DNA of 62,681 nucleotides from Bacilli bacterium. GTDB taxonomy: Bacteria > Bacillota_I > Bacilli_A > RF39 > UBA660. How positions within the stretch are numbered: the first letter of the stretch is position 1; each line of letters opens with the position of its first letter. The stretch is from NCBI GenBank assembly GCA_017409025.1, contig JAFQTN010000010.1, forward strand, positions 1-62,681, read 5' to 3'. Below the pieces are notes generated by a model. That model made no database searches. It saw only the letters and a program-made list of their open reading frames with translations, and was not told where the DNA came from. The position numbers and the translations under genes are program-made. Shown one piece after another: positions 26,579-37,310 of this stretch.

Positions 26579-28886
26579 TAACTATCTTTCTCCTTTTTAT
26601 TCTTTCTATCCATAATACTATTTTATCATATATTTCTTCAAAAAAATCACAAATATAATTATTAGCAAAAATAAATATAATAATAAATATAAATGATAAA
26701 AAATTATATGATTTAATCAAGAAAAAATCATCAAATAAAATTAATAGTAAACAGAAACTAATACTACAAATACTAAGTAAAATCTTTCTAAATAAAGATA
26801 AGGGCAAACTAATTTTATATAATAATCGTAAATTTAAATATCCAGTAACGCCAACTACAATCAATCTAAATGCTTCAAAATCTAACTTAAATATATAAGT
26901 AAACATAATTAAAAATAGAATATTTATAGTTACACACAGTCCACTAGGTAGAGCATTTCTAAAAACTTTAACTAAAAATCCTTTTTCTACTTTATTATAA
27001 TTAGGTTCTAAGGCTAGGAAAAATGATGGTAAGCCTACACAAGTAATACCAATCAAAGATAATTGAACTGGATAAAAAGGATATTCATGATTAAAAACAA
27101 TACATAAAATTGATATTAGGAATGAATATACTGTTTTAATAAGATACATACTAGCTACTCTTTCAATATTATTTACTACTCTTCTACCCTCGTTAACTAT
27201 ATTAGGTAAAACTCCAAAATCAGATTCAGTTAAAACCACCTCAGAAACGCTTCTAGCAGCGCTAATTCCTGAAGCTAGTGCAATACCACAATCAGCTTCT
27301 TTTAACGCTAAAATATCGTTTACACCGTCTCCTATCATACCTACCGTATAATTTTCTTTTAATGCTTTGATAATCATTTGTTTTTGATAAGGAGTTACTC
27401 TTCCATATATTGTATATTTATTTATAATTTTTTTTAATTCTTCATAATCTTCAGGCAAATCATTACCAGAAATATATTTATCATAATTATCCATTGATAG
27501 TTGTTTTAAAATGTTTGAGACAGTTTTAGGATTATCTCCAGATATTATTTTAATATTAACTCCTTGAGTTTTAAAATATTCTAATGTTTCTTTAGCGTTC
27601 TTTCTAATATTATCTTTAAGTATTATAAAACCTAGAACTTTGTTAGTTTTTTTGTCAATTTTATCTTTGCATTTAACAAATGTGATAATTCTATAACCAT
27701 TATCTATATATTCATTTAACATATTATAATCATTTAAATCTTTATTGGTTAAATATTCTAAAGCACCTATTGCATAAGTTCCTTTTTTGAACTTAACCAA
27801 CGAATATTTTCTTGCTGAAGAAAAAGGAACATAGTCAATTATTTCTAAATCATTTTTACTTCCAAAATATTTTGATAATGCAATATCAGTAGCATTAATT
27901 TTATCTATTAACATATTTGATATAATATTATCAATATTTTCCTTTTTATCAATCCTAATTACATCAACGACATCCATAGATCCATCAGTAATAGTTCCTG
28001 TTTTATCTAAACATAGTGTATCAACACAAGCAAGAAGTTCTATTCCATTTAATTTTTGAATAATTACTTTTTTAGATGCCATTTTAATTACTCCAACAGT
28101 TAAGGATATTGAAGTAAGTAATACTAATCCTTCAGGTATCATTCCAATAATTCCAGCTACTGATGATAAAACAGATTCTGAATATGTTTGACCACTATAG
28201 AAAAATTGTGTAACGAAAAGGAGTATACCGATAGGAATAATTAAGATTGTTACTACTTTTAATATAGAATTAATGCATTTTTTTAAATAAGATGAATCAT
28301 CTATTGTTTTACTTGCTTCTTTTATTAAATTATTAGCATAAGTATCTCTATTAATTGAAGTAACTTTAGCATAAACACTACCACAAAGTATAATGGAACC
28401 TGATATTAATTTATCTCCTTGTTTTTTGATAATTGAATTACTTTCTCCAGTGATGACAGACTCATCCACTTCTACATTATTTGATTTAACTACTTCAGCA
28501 TCAACAATTAAACTATCACCTTGTTTTAAATACAATAAATCATCTATAACTACTTCGGAAGGTAAAATTTCTTTTGTTTCACCGTCTCTAATAACTCTAA
28601 CCCTAGAGACATTTGCAATACTAAGTTTATCAATGATTCTTTTAGCTTTAATTTCTTGATATATACTTATAAACATATTGAATAATATTGAAACGATAAA
28701 TGTAGCATTATTAATAGATTTAGTAGTTAAAACTAAAATGAACAATACTAAATGAATTAAATTGAATAATGTAATAATATTAGTTAGTAAAATAGTTTTT
28801 AAACTTCTAGAATTTTTGATATTTTCATTATTAACCATATCATTATTTATTCTATATTCAATTTCGTGTGAATTAAGACCATTCAT
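26565..28886 (-). CDS. P-type cation-transporting ATPase (CtpE-like)
   Basis: 773 residues. Actuator motif VITGES (residues 144-149), TM4 motif IPEGLVLLTSISLTVG (250-265), phosphorylation motif LCLDKTGT (Asp 294) and hinge motif GDGVND later on; about ten membrane helices in all. No N-terminal metal-binding Cys motif and no CPC in TM4, so it is not a heavy-metal pump. The PEGLVLLTS form of TM4 is like mycobacterial CtpE, described as a calcium transporter; the ion here is inference. A minus-strand partner with an outer domain overlaps its 3' end. Confidence 0.88.
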   Translation of the reverse strand: MNGLNSHEIEYRINNDMVNNENIKNSRSLKTILLTNIITLFNLIHLVLFILVLTTKSINNATFIVSILFNMFISIYQEIKAKRIIDKLSIANVSRVRVIRDGETKEILPSEVVIDDLLYLKQGDSLIVDAEVVKSNNVEVDESVITGESNSIIKKQGDKLISGSIILCGSVYAKVTSINRDTYANNLIKEASKTIDDSSYLKKCINSILKVVTILIIPIGILLFVTQFFYSGQTYSESVLSSVAGIIGMIPEGLVLLTSISLTVGVIKMASKKVIIQKLNGIELLACVDTLCLDKTGTITDGSMDVVDVIRIDKKENIDNIISNMLIDKINATDIALSKYFGSKNDLEIIDYVPFSSARKYSLVKFKKGTYAIGALEYLTNKDLNDYNMLNEYIDNGYRIITFVKCKDKIDKKTNKVLGFIILKDNIRKNAKETLEYFKTQGVNIKIISGDNPKTVSNILKQLSMDNYDKYISGNDLPEDYEELKKIINKYTIYGRVTPYQKQMIIKALKENYTVGMIGDGVNDILALKEADCGIALASGISAARSVSEVVLTESDFGVLPNIVNEGRRVVNNIERVASMYLIKTVYSFLISILCIVFNHEYPFYPVQLSLIGITCVGLPSFFLALEPNYNKVEKGFLVKVFRNALPSGLCVTINILFLIMFTYIFKLDFEAFRLIVVGVTGYLNLRLLYKISLPLSLFRKILLSICSISFCLLLILFDDFFLIKSYNFLSFIFIIIFIFANNYICDFFEEIYDKIVLWIERIKRRKIVSENK

Positions 28887-28935
28887 ATATATATATCACT
28901 TCTTTCAAAAAAATGGAATATTAAATTCCATTAGT

Positions 28936-30120
28936 TTATCTATAAAAATATCCTCCACCACTATATATTAGTTTAGGAAAAGCAAACGTTTCTCTAGGAT
29001 TATAAGCATATGAATTAAAATTAAATGCACTATGACCATCAGCCATACCAAAATGTAAGTGTGTTCCTGATGTACATCTATCATATCCTCCATGATTAGT
29101 ACCAGTACTGTATCCTCCAACTCCACCTATAACAGTTTTAGTAGTAACTATTTGTCCCACATATAAACCATTAGTAACATTAAGTAAATGCATATATACA
29201 GTAGTATATTTTTTACCTTTAACATTATGATGAATATATACCATATTACCACCACATGATGAACGATACACAATTCTTGCAACTACTCCATCAGCCGCAG
29301 GATATACATTAGTTCCTTCATTTATACAAGATAAATCAATTCCGTAATGGCTTCCACCACCACTCCAGTCAGTTCTATGATCACTACCAGTATATTCACT
29401 GGTAACACAACCTTTTGCTAATGGATAAGTCCAACCATAAGCATTTATTGTGGCAGTACAAGTAGATATATCTTGATATCTTGAACATCCTTTATCTTCA
29501 TAAACTTTGATTTGTTTTTTTAAATCTGCAATATCTTCTTCAATTGTTGTACCTTCAACCATATAAGAATTTAAACTAGATTGAAGTATATTTAAACGTG
29601 AACTAAGTTCATTTCTTTCTTTTTCAAGTTTAACATTTTTTTCAGATAATTCTTTTTCCTTTTGTTGTAAATCTAAGATTAATTGTTCTAACTCGTCAAT
29701 TAAATCAGAATTATAATTAGTTAACTGTTTTACTATTTCATATCTATAAATGAAATCAGTATAACTTTCAGCATCAAATAAATATTCTAAATAAATATTG
29801 CCACCATTAGAAATTTGTAGAAATTGAATCAATCCATCAGTTTCTACTTTTTTATCATCAATCTTTTGCTTGCTATCTTCAATATCTGCTTCAGCTTGTT
29901 TTATTTCACTACGAATAGTAGTAATTGATGCATTAATTTTATTAATATCATTATTAATTTCTTTAATTTGGGTTTCAGTTAAGTTTTTATTATTTTTATT
30001 AGTATTATATTCTGTTTGTAACTTAGCTAATTCATTATACATATCATCTAATGTTTTAGCATCTACAAATACTGGAATAAATAACATTAATAAAATACTA
30101 AGTAGTGCTAACTTTTTCAT
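28936..30120 (-). CDS. EnvC/PcsB-like coiled-coil M23 protein
   Basis: 394 residues. A signal peptide (MKKLALLSILLMLFIPVFVDA), a long Gln/Lys/Glu-rich coiled coil (about residues 30-220), then a LytM/M23 metallopeptidase domain containing HYGIDLS, VYIHH, VYMHLL and HLHFG. The zinc ligands of the family (His and Asp of HxxxD, His of HxH) appear present, so it is probably an active endopeptidase, unlike degenerate EnvC. Such proteins split septal peptidoglycan or activate amidases. It lies near ftsA-ftsZ, which fits a cell-separation role. The C-terminus is Gly/Tyr-rich. Confidence 0.88.
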   Translation of the reverse strand: MKKLALLSILLMLFIPVFVDAKTLDDMYNELAKLQTEYNTNKNNKNLTETQIKEINNDINKINASITTIRSEIKQAEADIEDSKQKIDDKKVETDGLIQFLQISNGGNIYLEYLFDAESYTDFIYRYEIVKQLTNYNSDLIDELEQLILDLQQKEKELSEKNVKLEKERNELSSRLNILQSSLNSYMVEGTTIEEDIADLKKQIKVYEDKGCSRYQDISTCTATINAYGWTYPLAKGCVTSEYTGSDHRTDWSGGGSHYGIDLSCINEGTNVYPAADGVVARIVYRSSCGGNMVYIHHNVKGKKYTTVYMHLLNVTNGLYVGQIVTTKTVIGGVGGYSTGTNHGGYDRCTSGTHLHFGMADGHSAFNFNSYAYNPRETFAFPKLIYSGGGYFYR

Positions 30121-30211
30121 CGTATCACCTTATTACAATTATATATTTTTTTAATATTTAAGTCAATAAAAGTAACAAATAAACAAATAAATAGTAAAAA
30201 TTGTAAAATAA

Positions 30212-30892
30212 TTATTCATTCCAAGGAAATAATATATTATCATCTATTTTACTAGCATCAAATCTATAATGTTTAGTAACTTTTGCTCTAACTAGATAAT
30301 TTTCTTCTCTTATAGGTTGTCCTCCATTATGAATAATATAAGCTATTCCATCTTTATTTCTATAGTTTGATACAATTCCTATATGTTTATTATTACCAAA
30401 AATTGCAATATCTCCAGGCATCCATTCTTCAATTTTATTTATATCATTTGTTAAAGTTTGAGCATATTTATCAAAAAATACCCTTAAATTAGTAACTCTT
30501 CTAAAATCAATATTACTATCTATTACTGGAATATCGTAGTCGTTCTGATTATTCTTAATATCTTTGTCTACCATATCTTTAAGTGAATAACCGGCATTTT
30601 TAAAAGCTCTCCATATGACATCTGTACATACCCCAATACTATCTGGAGGATATCCGCCAGCATAATACTCAGACTTATATTTAGGTTTATTCTTGGCATC
30701 TATTTTAGCACCATTAAGAATATCAGTATAATCATCAATTCCATTATCATTATAATCAATCATACTTTTAATAGTATCTATTCCAAATTCAGATAAAGTA
30801 TATTTTCTTCCTTGAAAAAATCCATAGTAACTTAAAATACTAATTAATACTAAAATTATAATTATTGAAAATAAAAGTATTTTCTTTTTCAT
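30212..30892 (-). CDS. DUF1287 protein, papain-like cell-wall hydrolase candidate
   Basis: About 226 residues with an N-terminal membrane helix or uncleaved signal. The DUF1287 hallmark GVCTDVIWRAFKNAGY has the presumed catalytic Cys, and GNNKHIGIVSNY the matching His, as in NlpC/P60-like folds. The substrate is not established for the family. A short segment (DYNDNGIDDYTDILNGAKIDA) resembles a calcium-binding loop. ATG 30892 is preferred: AAAGGGA lies nine bases upstream, and the in-frame TTG 30901 directly abuts it. Placed between the M23 gene and ftsZ, in the same direction. Confidence 0.85.
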   Translation of the reverse strand: MKKKILLFSIIIILVLISILSYYGFFQGRKYTLSEFGIDTIKSMIDYNDNGIDDYTDILNGAKIDAKNKPKYKSEYYAGGYPPDSIGVCTDVIWRAFKNAGYSLKDMVDKDIKNNQNDYDIPVIDSNIDFRRVTNLRVFFDKYAQTLTNDINKIEEWMPGDIAIFGNNKHIGIVSNYRNKDGIAYIIHNGGQPIREENYLVRAKVTKHYRFDASKIDDNILFPWNE

Positions 30893-30914
30893 ATTTATCA
30901 ATCCCTTTATATTA

Positions 30915-30940
30915 AAAAAGCAATAGATAATACTATTGCT
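30915..30940 (-). terminator. Terminator of ftsA-ftsZ
   Basis: On the minus strand, AGCAATAG / CTATTGCT with a 6-base loop followed by T6. It lies just past the ftsZ stop. Confidence 0.8.
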
Positions 30941-30948
30941 AAAGCTTA

Positions 30949-32031
30949 CTAGAAATCTTGTCTATCCCTTATAAATGGAGGAATATCTAGATCATTATCA
31001 TTATAATCATCGTCATTATCTTTATACATATCTTCTCTTTTTGTAGAGTTAAAACTATGATATAAAGGTTCACTTGGTTGTTCAAAACCAGTAGCAATAA
31101 CTGTGACAATAACTTCATCATTTAAGTTTTCATTAATTACCGCACCAAAGATTGTATTAATATCAGTATTAGCAGCAGTTCTAATTACTTCAGCAGCTTC
31201 TTCTACTTCAAATAAAGTTAATGAAGTACCACCTGTAACATTGATAATTGCATCAGTAGCACCATTTATAGATGTTTCTAATAGTGGTGATGATACGGCT
31301 TGTTTTGCAGCCTCTACTGCTCTATTTTCGCCAGAACCTACACCGATACCAATTAATGCATTTCCTCTATCTTTCATAACTGCTTTAACATCGGCAAAGT
31401 CAAGGTTAACCAAACCAGTAATAGCAATCAAATCAGATATAGATTGCACACCTCTATGTAAGATATTATCTACTTCTCTAAATGCTTCTAGCATTGGAGT
31501 AGATTTATCAATTAATTCTCTTAATCTATCATTAGGGATAACTATTAATGTATCAACGTGTTTTTTCAACTCATCTAATCCAGCAATAGCTTGTTCCATT
31601 CTTTTTTTGCCTTCGAAACTAAATGGTTTAGTAACTATACCTACAGTTAAAGCTCCTAATTCTTGAGCAATTTCGGCAACTATTGGAGAAGCACCAGTAC
31701 CAGTTCCTCCGCCCATACCACAAGTTACAAATACCATATCAGCGCCTTTTAACGCTTCTTCTATTTCAGCTTTTGATTCTAAAGCAGCCTCTCTACCAAT
31801 TTCTGGATTAGCACCAGCTCCAAGACCGTCAGTTAGTTCGCTACCAAGTTGTAATTTGATAGGAGCTAATGAATCATTTAAAACTTGTAAATCAGTATTA
31901 GCAACAATGAAATCTACACCTTTAAGTCCGGAATCAATCATACGATTAACTGCGTTACAGCCACCACCACCAATTCCTACTACTTTAATTTTTGCTAACT
32001 GATTCATTTCTAAACCAAACATATTATTCAT
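30949..32031 (-). CDS. ftsZ: Cell division protein FtsZ
   Basis: Tubulin-like GTPase that forms the division ring. 360 residues, with the GTP-binding [11 protein letters not shown], the tubulin signature [13 protein letters not shown], and the T7-loop region [11 protein letters not shown] with catalytic Asp. After the globular part comes a short acidic linker and the conserved C-terminal peptide [14 protein letters not shown], which recruits FtsA. Starts one base from the ftsA stop, so ftsA-ftsZ is a coupled operon in the usual order. Confidence 0.98.
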   Translation of the reverse strand: MNNMFGLEMNQLAKIKVVGIGGGGCNAVNRMIDSGLKGVDFIVANTDLQVLNDSLAPIKLQLGSELTDGLGAGANPEIGREAALESKAEIEEALKGADMVFVTCGMGGGTGTGASPIVAEIAQELGALTVGIVTKPFSFEGKKRMEQAIAGLDELKKHVDTLIVIPNDRLRELIDKSTPMLEAFREVDNILHRGVQSISDLIAITGLVNLDFADVKAVMKDRGNALIGIGVGSGENRAVEAAKQAVSSPLLETSINGATDAIINVTGGTSLTLFEVEEAAEVIRTAANTDINTIFGAVINENLNDEVIVTVIATGFEQPSEPLYHSFNSTKREDMYKDNDDDYNDNDLDIPPFIRDRQDF

Positions 32032-33275
32032 TATTTTTCCTCCTTATTTCTAATAAAGCCTTTAAATATCTTAGTAACAACCGCTTTTTCTTTTCTCTTT
32101 TTATCATCTGGAGTTAATAATAATTCTTCATCTTCTTGGCTTATCATAGAAGACTCCTTACCCCTGACTGTCATTTTATCGACATAGTATTTAATCATAC
32201 CTAATGAGGTAGTATATTTATTATCTCTAATTCCTATCTCATCCATTAAATATATTATAACATCTTTTCCTAAAATTTCATATACTAAATTTTTAAAAGA
32301 TTTAATTTCTGTAAGTCCTCCAGTTATAATAATATACTGAATTTCTTTTTTTGTAAGTAAAAATATTTGTTTTTTAGCATATTCTAATATTTCTACCATC
32401 CTACTCATAACTACTTCAGTAACTTCTAATTGATTGAGTTTTACAATTTCTCCCATATCATTTTTAAGTTCATAAGTATCATTTAAATTAGTAAATCTTT
32501 TATGACAAGAAGAAAATCTTTCTTTTATCTTCCTAGCATCAATTATATTAGTACCAAATACATAGGCAATATCTTTTTCGATATTCATCCCACCTAATTG
32601 AATAGTTTCTGTATTAACTAAAATACCATCACTTATTATAGAAACATTTGTAGTTTCATGACCTAAATTAATAATTGCGCCAACTTTGTTATTTAATTTC
32701 TTATTTCTAATTTCATGGTAATCAGCAAGGCCTGAAATTGTAATATCAACTACATCTAAACCTGCTCCTTCGATAATGCCTATAACTGAATAAATATTTT
32801 TCTTGGGTACAGTAATCATAATACCTTTAATACCTAGTTTGCTACATTCAATTCCTACAGGATTACTATTACCTTCCACTGAATCGATTATAAAGTCAAT
32901 TGGTATTACTGTAATAAGTTCATAATCTTCATCAATTTTATTATATACAGAAGTTTTAATCACTTTGTTGACACTATCATTTGTTACTACTCCATCAACT
33001 GGAACTTCACCTGTTATATACATAAATTTTGCATTATAATCAGGGATATTAACTATTACTTTTTTTACTTCAAATCCTAAATCATCATTTATAATTTTCA
33101 TACCATCTTTAATGGTATTAATTGCTAAACTTGAGTCAACAACTAAACCTTTTCTAATGCCTTTAGATTTAATTGATGTGGATGCAAGAACATTATATTG
33201 TCCATTAATGACTTCACAAGTTAAAATCTTAACAGTATCAGATCCAATATCAACACTTGTAAATATTTTCTTCAT
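32031..33275 (-). CDS. ftsA: Cell division protein FtsA
   Basis: Actin-like protein that ties FtsZ to the membrane. 414 residues with the N-terminal phosphate loop [23 protein letters not shown] in the second half, and the late GGLTEIKSF adenosine motif. The C-terminus ends with the basic amphipathic segment [18 protein letters not shown] expected for the membrane-targeting sequence. GGGAGAG precedes the ATG. It is upstream of ftsZ, as in most Firmicutes, but no other division and cell-wall (dcw) genes are adjacent. Confidence 0.95.
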   Translation of the reverse strand: MKKIFTSVDIGSDTVKILTCEVINGQYNVLASTSIKSKGIRKGLVVDSSLAINTIKDGMKIINDDLGFEVKKVIVNIPDYNAKFMYITGEVPVDGVVTNDSVNKVIKTSVYNKIDEDYELITVIPIDFIIDSVEGNSNPVGIECSKLGIKGIMITVPKKNIYSVIGIIEGAGLDVVDITISGLADYHEIRNKKLNNKVGAIINLGHETTNVSIISDGILVNTETIQLGGMNIEKDIAYVFGTNIIDARKIKERFSSCHKRFTNLNDTYELKNDMGEIVKLNQLEVTEVVMSRMVEILEYAKKQIFLLTKKEIQYIIITGGLTEIKSFKNLVYEILGKDVIIYLMDEIGIRDNKYTTSLGMIKYYVDKMTVRGKESSMISQEDEELLLTPDDKKRKEKAVVTKIFKGFIRNKEEK

Positions 33276-33365
33276 GTTATCGACTCTCCCTAAAATGATT
33301 CAATCTAATTATACACGAAAATTTATGCAAAATCAACAATATCTTACATATTCCTCCATATAAAA

Positions 33366-33398
33366 AAGAAAAACAAGCATTAATCATTTGCTTGTTTA
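33366..33398 (-). terminator. Terminator of the HAD phosphatase gene
   Basis: On the minus strand, ACAAGCA / TGCTTGT with a 9-base loop and a T5 run, overlapping the stop codon region. Confidence 0.7.
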
Positions 33399-34216
33399 TA
33401 AGAAATATTTTTAAGTTCAGTATTTATTGCCATAGCTTTAATTGTTTTTTTAATAATTTTATCTAATTCGGTTCCATCATTATAATCAGCTTGAGCCATA
33501 TAGTTAATTCTACCATCATGAAGAAGTTTTTTAACGGTCTTAATGTTTTTATCTGTATAAACTGCGATACTAACCCCACCATTTTCTTTGGTAAGTTTCA
33601 TACAAGGAACATCAGTATATCCATCTCCTAGATAAATCATATTTGAAGTAGAAATTCTTCTATCATTTTCTAACATCATATCATTTAATCCATTATCATC
33701 TGATATATCTAAAATACCTTTGTTTATTCTCATTAAAAATTGTGTCTTGTTTGTATAATTTACTGCCAATTTTGGCCACATAGCGTTACCATCTTCGTTA
33801 TAAAAGAATTCAGATGCAAAAATAGATTTAAATTTATTTCCGATTTTACTTCCTTCGATAATTTCTTTTAAACCGGAAGATATAATATAGTGTTCTATTT
33901 CAAATCCTAAACTTTTTCCGTATTCATTAATTCTATCAAACCAATCTATTACTCCAGGAAAAAGTTCTATGTCTTTTCCCATATCATTTAAGAAATCTCT
34001 TTTTAAACTTCTATTATTATCTACAGTCTTTCTAAACATTAAATACATATAACTAAGTACATGATCCATTTTATTATTTTCTCTAAGTTTGTTGGCACTA
34101 TCCCAAAATGCCTCCGCATCAAGTCCTAAATTAGGAAAAAAAGTATATTCTTGCATATCTCTGGTACATAATGTTTTATCAAAATCATACATAATTGCAA
34201 TTATATTATTTCTCAT
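33380..34216 (-). CDS. HAD-superfamily phosphatase, SerB-like
   Basis: 278 residues. Motif I is IMYDFDKTLCT, motif II Ser in HYIISSGLKE, and the acidic motif IV is YLGDGYTDVPCM, giving a full haloacid-dehalogenase site. The helical cap after motif I (residues 15-95) is phosphoserine-phosphatase-like (C1). The substrate is unknown. I start at ATG 34216: the GGAGG that sits five bases upstream is itself part of the in-frame ATG 34228 (an ATGGAGG). Stands alone between ftsA and addA, in the same orientation. Confidence 0.8.
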   Translation of the reverse strand: MRNNIIAIMYDFDKTLCTRDMQEYTFFPNLGLDAEAFWDSANKLRENNKMDHVLSYMYLMFRKTVDNNRSLKRDFLNDMGKDIELFPGVIDWFDRINEYGKSLGFEIEHYIISSGLKEIIEGSKIGNKFKSIFASEFFYNEDGNAMWPKLAVNYTNKTQFLMRINKGILDISDDNGLNDMMLENDRRISTSNMIYLGDGYTDVPCMKLTKENGGVSIAVYTDKNIKTVKKLLHDGRINYMAQADYNDGTELDKIIKKTIKAMAINTELKNISYKQAND

Positions 34217-34271
34217 ATTTACCTCCATTATAATACTTTTTCTAATTATATCATAAATTTTACTTTCTATG

Positions 34272-37200
34272 TCATAAATTTACTTTTCTTAAATCATTAT
34301 CTAGGATTGAATATAAATAAACATTGATTTTTTTATTACTTATACTTTCTATATATTTTCTATATCCTTCCATTTGTTTAAGATAAGCTTCATCTTCAAT
34401 ATTCTTAAGTTTATAATCAATGATATTAATATAATCATTGTATTCTAACATCAAATCAATAACACCATTATATATAATACCATCGGCTTCATATATAAAT
34501 TCATATTCTCTGTATATATTAATAAAATTATTATCAAGTTTATCTAATAAATTCTTTACATATTGATTATTAGTATCTTTAAAATTTGCATATTCCATTT
34601 TCTCATGAACTGCAGTTCCATATTCCATCGCCTTAATTGTGTCTTTATCAAGTAATTTGTGATTTTCTTTAGAGAAATGTTTGTTTAAAGATACATCATA
34701 ATTAATTTCAATTTTTTTCTTATCAATTACTATGCCACTATTAGATGAATCTATATTTTTAATTTTAATATTATCATATTCTTTTGTGTATTCGGCTTCT
34801 TTATTAATAACATATTTAGAAATAACATCAAGAGAATTAATAATATCTAAAAATGATCTGTATTTAATTCTTTCTTCATAAGGTACTAAGGAAGAATAAC
34901 TATCACTATCATTATTTAGAGATGTAACAATAATCATCTTTTCTCTGCATCTGGTTAAAGCTACGTAAAATAATCTTATTTTCTCACTTACTTCTTCTAC
35001 AAAATAATTATCTACATATAGATCTTTTAAAATAGTATCTTTTAGTTCTTCTTCCATATAGGGTAAAATTATTCCATAATTTAAACTAAATAATATTTTT
35101 TCACTAATTTCTCTTATGGTAAATTTATTATGCATTCCTGTAAAATAACATAAACTAAATTCAAGTCCTTTAGATTTATGAATGTTCATAATTTTAACCG
35201 CATCTCCATTGCTAGTATTAACTGAATATTTAACTGTTAAGCCACTTTCAATGACATCATCAATATAACTAATAAACGAAGATATATCATAATTAAGGGA
35301 ACTTAAACTATTAGCAATATCTTGTAAATTACTAATTCTAACTAAACTTTTATCGATATCTGATAAAGTAGTGAGTTTATTATATACATCATATTCTTCA
35401 AGTATACTATTGATAATATCGTTAAGTGGTATATACATATCTATTTTATAAGCAATTGTAACAATTTCATCCATTTTATAGCTATTATTTACAAATATTT
35501 GATATATTTTATCGTCATTATATCTGAATAAGAACGATCTAGCTGCTGAAGTGAATAGATATTTAAATTTAGTATCAAATACTCCCCTATTTACGTGATC
35601 AACTAAGCTAATTAGATTCTTAATAACTAAGATATCATCATCGTTAGTAAGAATTTCATCTTTATATAATACTGAAGGAATACCTTTATATTCTAAAATC
35701 TTTTTGTATTTATCTAAATATTTGTTTCTATCAGTAATAATACATATATCACTATATTTAATATCTCTTAATTTACCACTTTTCTTATCAAATATTTGAT
35801 ACTTATTTTTAATTTTAGAAATAATATCTTCAGCTACGATAAATAATTCTTTTTCTTCTTTGGTAAATAGGTCATTTTCTTCCATGCAATAATTATATAT
35901 TTCTAATTTGTTGTTAACACCAGTATTTTCGTTATCATATAAAGTATTACCGTAAATCATATTATGACTTTCTAAATAATTGGCATTACCAATATCGTTA
36001 TCCATAATTAAATTAAATATTTCATTTATATTAAATAAAGTTTCGCTTCTGCTTCTAAAGTTTTTGAGTAAATCTATCTTAATACCACCAAAATTATTAC
36101 CATAATTATCATATTTTTCTTGAAATATATATGGGTTAGCATTTCTAAATCTATAAATAGATTGTTTTATATCTCCTACCATATATACATTATTATTGCT
36201 AATTAATTTAATAAATTCTTCTTGTATTGAAGATGTATCTTGATATTCATCGACCATTATTTCATTAAAATATTCCTTAAGTTCATTTCTAACATCTAGA
36301 TTGTTTTTAACTATATCAATAGCCATATGGGCAATATCGTTAAATTCATATATGTCATTCTTACTTTTATATTCTTTTACTTCATAATTTAACTTTTTAA
36401 CAATATCAATTATGACTTTTGTATAATCATGGGTTGAAAGTATACTATTTTTAATTTCATCAATACTTTTAAATCTAAGTAACTTCTTTATTTCGTCTAC
36501 TTTTATTTTAAGTATATCACGAAGTTCTTTTCCGCCTTCAGATACACCAGTAAATCTTACGTTATCTAAAGTTGTAAAAAGTTGGTAATCTTCATAATTT
36601 ATTCCATTAAAAAGTATTTTAAACCATTCATTTAACTTATTATCAAGATTAAATGTAATGTGACTTTTAAATTTATTATATATTTTTTCTAATTCTATAA
36701 TTTTCTTTCTGATTAATTTAACATAACTATCTATAATACTAGTAATATAATCATCATTATAAAATTTATCTAGGTATGTATTTAAATATTCTTCTTTATC
36801 GATAAGTAAGTCTAATTTATCAGATAAGGAAATAATATGTTGTTTTAAACTTTTATCATCTTTTAAACAAAAGTCTTCGACCAACTTATTAAATAAATCG
36901 TTTCCGTACATACTTTCGAATATTTTATCGATTACTTTATATTTATAAATTAATATTACATTACTATCGATTATGCTGACATTATTACTAATGTTAAGTA
37001 GATAGTGATATTTTTTAACCACTGATAATGCATAACTATCAAAAGTAGTAATATAAGCTGAATCAAGAAGTGCTAACTGTGAATCAATTCCATTCTTAAT
37101 AATAGCATCTCTAATTCTACTTTTCATCTCATTTGCAGCTTCATTTGTAAAAGTTAATACTAATAGTCTATCAACATCAACGCCATTTTTAAGTTTTCTA

Positions 37201-37310
37201 ATGACTCTTTCAGTTAAAACGGCTGTTTTTCCAGAACCAGCTCCGGCAGATACAATAATATTAGTACCGTCTTTATTTATTGCTTCTAGTTGTTCATTGG
37301 TCCATGCCAT
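34272..37310 (-). CDS. addA: ATP-dependent helicase/nuclease subunit A
   Basis: Motor and one nuclease of the AddAB recombination complex that processes double-strand breaks. UvrD-type helicase motifs: IIVSAGAGSGKTAV (Walker A, about residues 18-31), VDEYQDTS (motif II), GDIKQSIYRFR (motif III), HKSKGLEF and VALTRCREKM (motifs V and VI). The C-terminal RecB-type nuclease is seen in GVIDLMLEYNDYINIIDYKL, with the Asp-Asp-x-Lys set. About 1,012 residues. Start ATG 37310 (MAWTNEQL) follows GGTGA; the addB stop lies 17 bases inside, so the two are coupled. Confidence 0.95.
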   Translation of the reverse strand: MAWTNEQLEAINKDGTNIIVSAGAGSGKTAVLTERVIRKLKNGVDVDRLLVLTFTNEAANEMKSRIRDAIIKNGIDSQLALLDSAYITTFDSYALSVVKKYHYLLNISNNVSIIDSNVILIYKYKVIDKIFESMYGNDLFNKLVEDFCLKDDKSLKQHIISLSDKLDLLIDKEEYLNTYLDKFYNDDYITSIIDSYVKLIRKKIIELEKIYNKFKSHITFNLDNKLNEWFKILFNGINYEDYQLFTTLDNVRFTGVSEGGKELRDILKIKVDEIKKLLRFKSIDEIKNSILSTHDYTKVIIDIVKKLNYEVKEYKSKNDIYEFNDIAHMAIDIVKNNLDVRNELKEYFNEIMVDEYQDTSSIQEEFIKLISNNNVYMVGDIKQSIYRFRNANPYIFQEKYDNYGNNFGGIKIDLLKNFRSRSETLFNINEIFNLIMDNDIGNANYLESHNMIYGNTLYDNENTGVNNKLEIYNYCMEENDLFTKEEKELFIVAEDIISKIKNKYQIFDKKSGKLRDIKYSDICIITDRNKYLDKYKKILEYKGIPSVLYKDEILTNDDDILVIKNLISLVDHVNRGVFDTKFKYLFTSAARSFLFRYNDDKIYQIFVNNSYKMDEIVTIAYKIDMYIPLNDIINSILEEYDVYNKLTTLSDIDKSLVRISNLQDIANSLSSLNYDISSFISYIDDVIESGLTVKYSVNTSNGDAVKIMNIHKSKGLEFSLCYFTGMHNKFTIREISEKILFSLNYGIILPYMEEELKDTILKDLYVDNYFVEEVSEKIRLFYVALTRCREKMIIVTSLNNDSDSYSSLVPYEERIKYRSFLDIINSLDVISKYVINKEAEYTKEYDNIKIKNIDSSNSGIVIDKKKIEINYDVSLNKHFSKENHKLLDKDTIKAMEYGTAVHEKMEYANFKDTNNQYVKNLLDKLDNNFINIYREYEFIYEADGIIYNGVIDLMLEYNDYINIIDYKLKNIEDEAYLKQMEGYRKYIESISNKKINVYLYSILDNDLRKVNL

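Noticed and set aside
31103-31666. 187-codon ORF on the plus strand opposite ftsZ
   Set aside because: Antisense shadow of a well-conserved gene; composition reflects the codon use of ftsZ.
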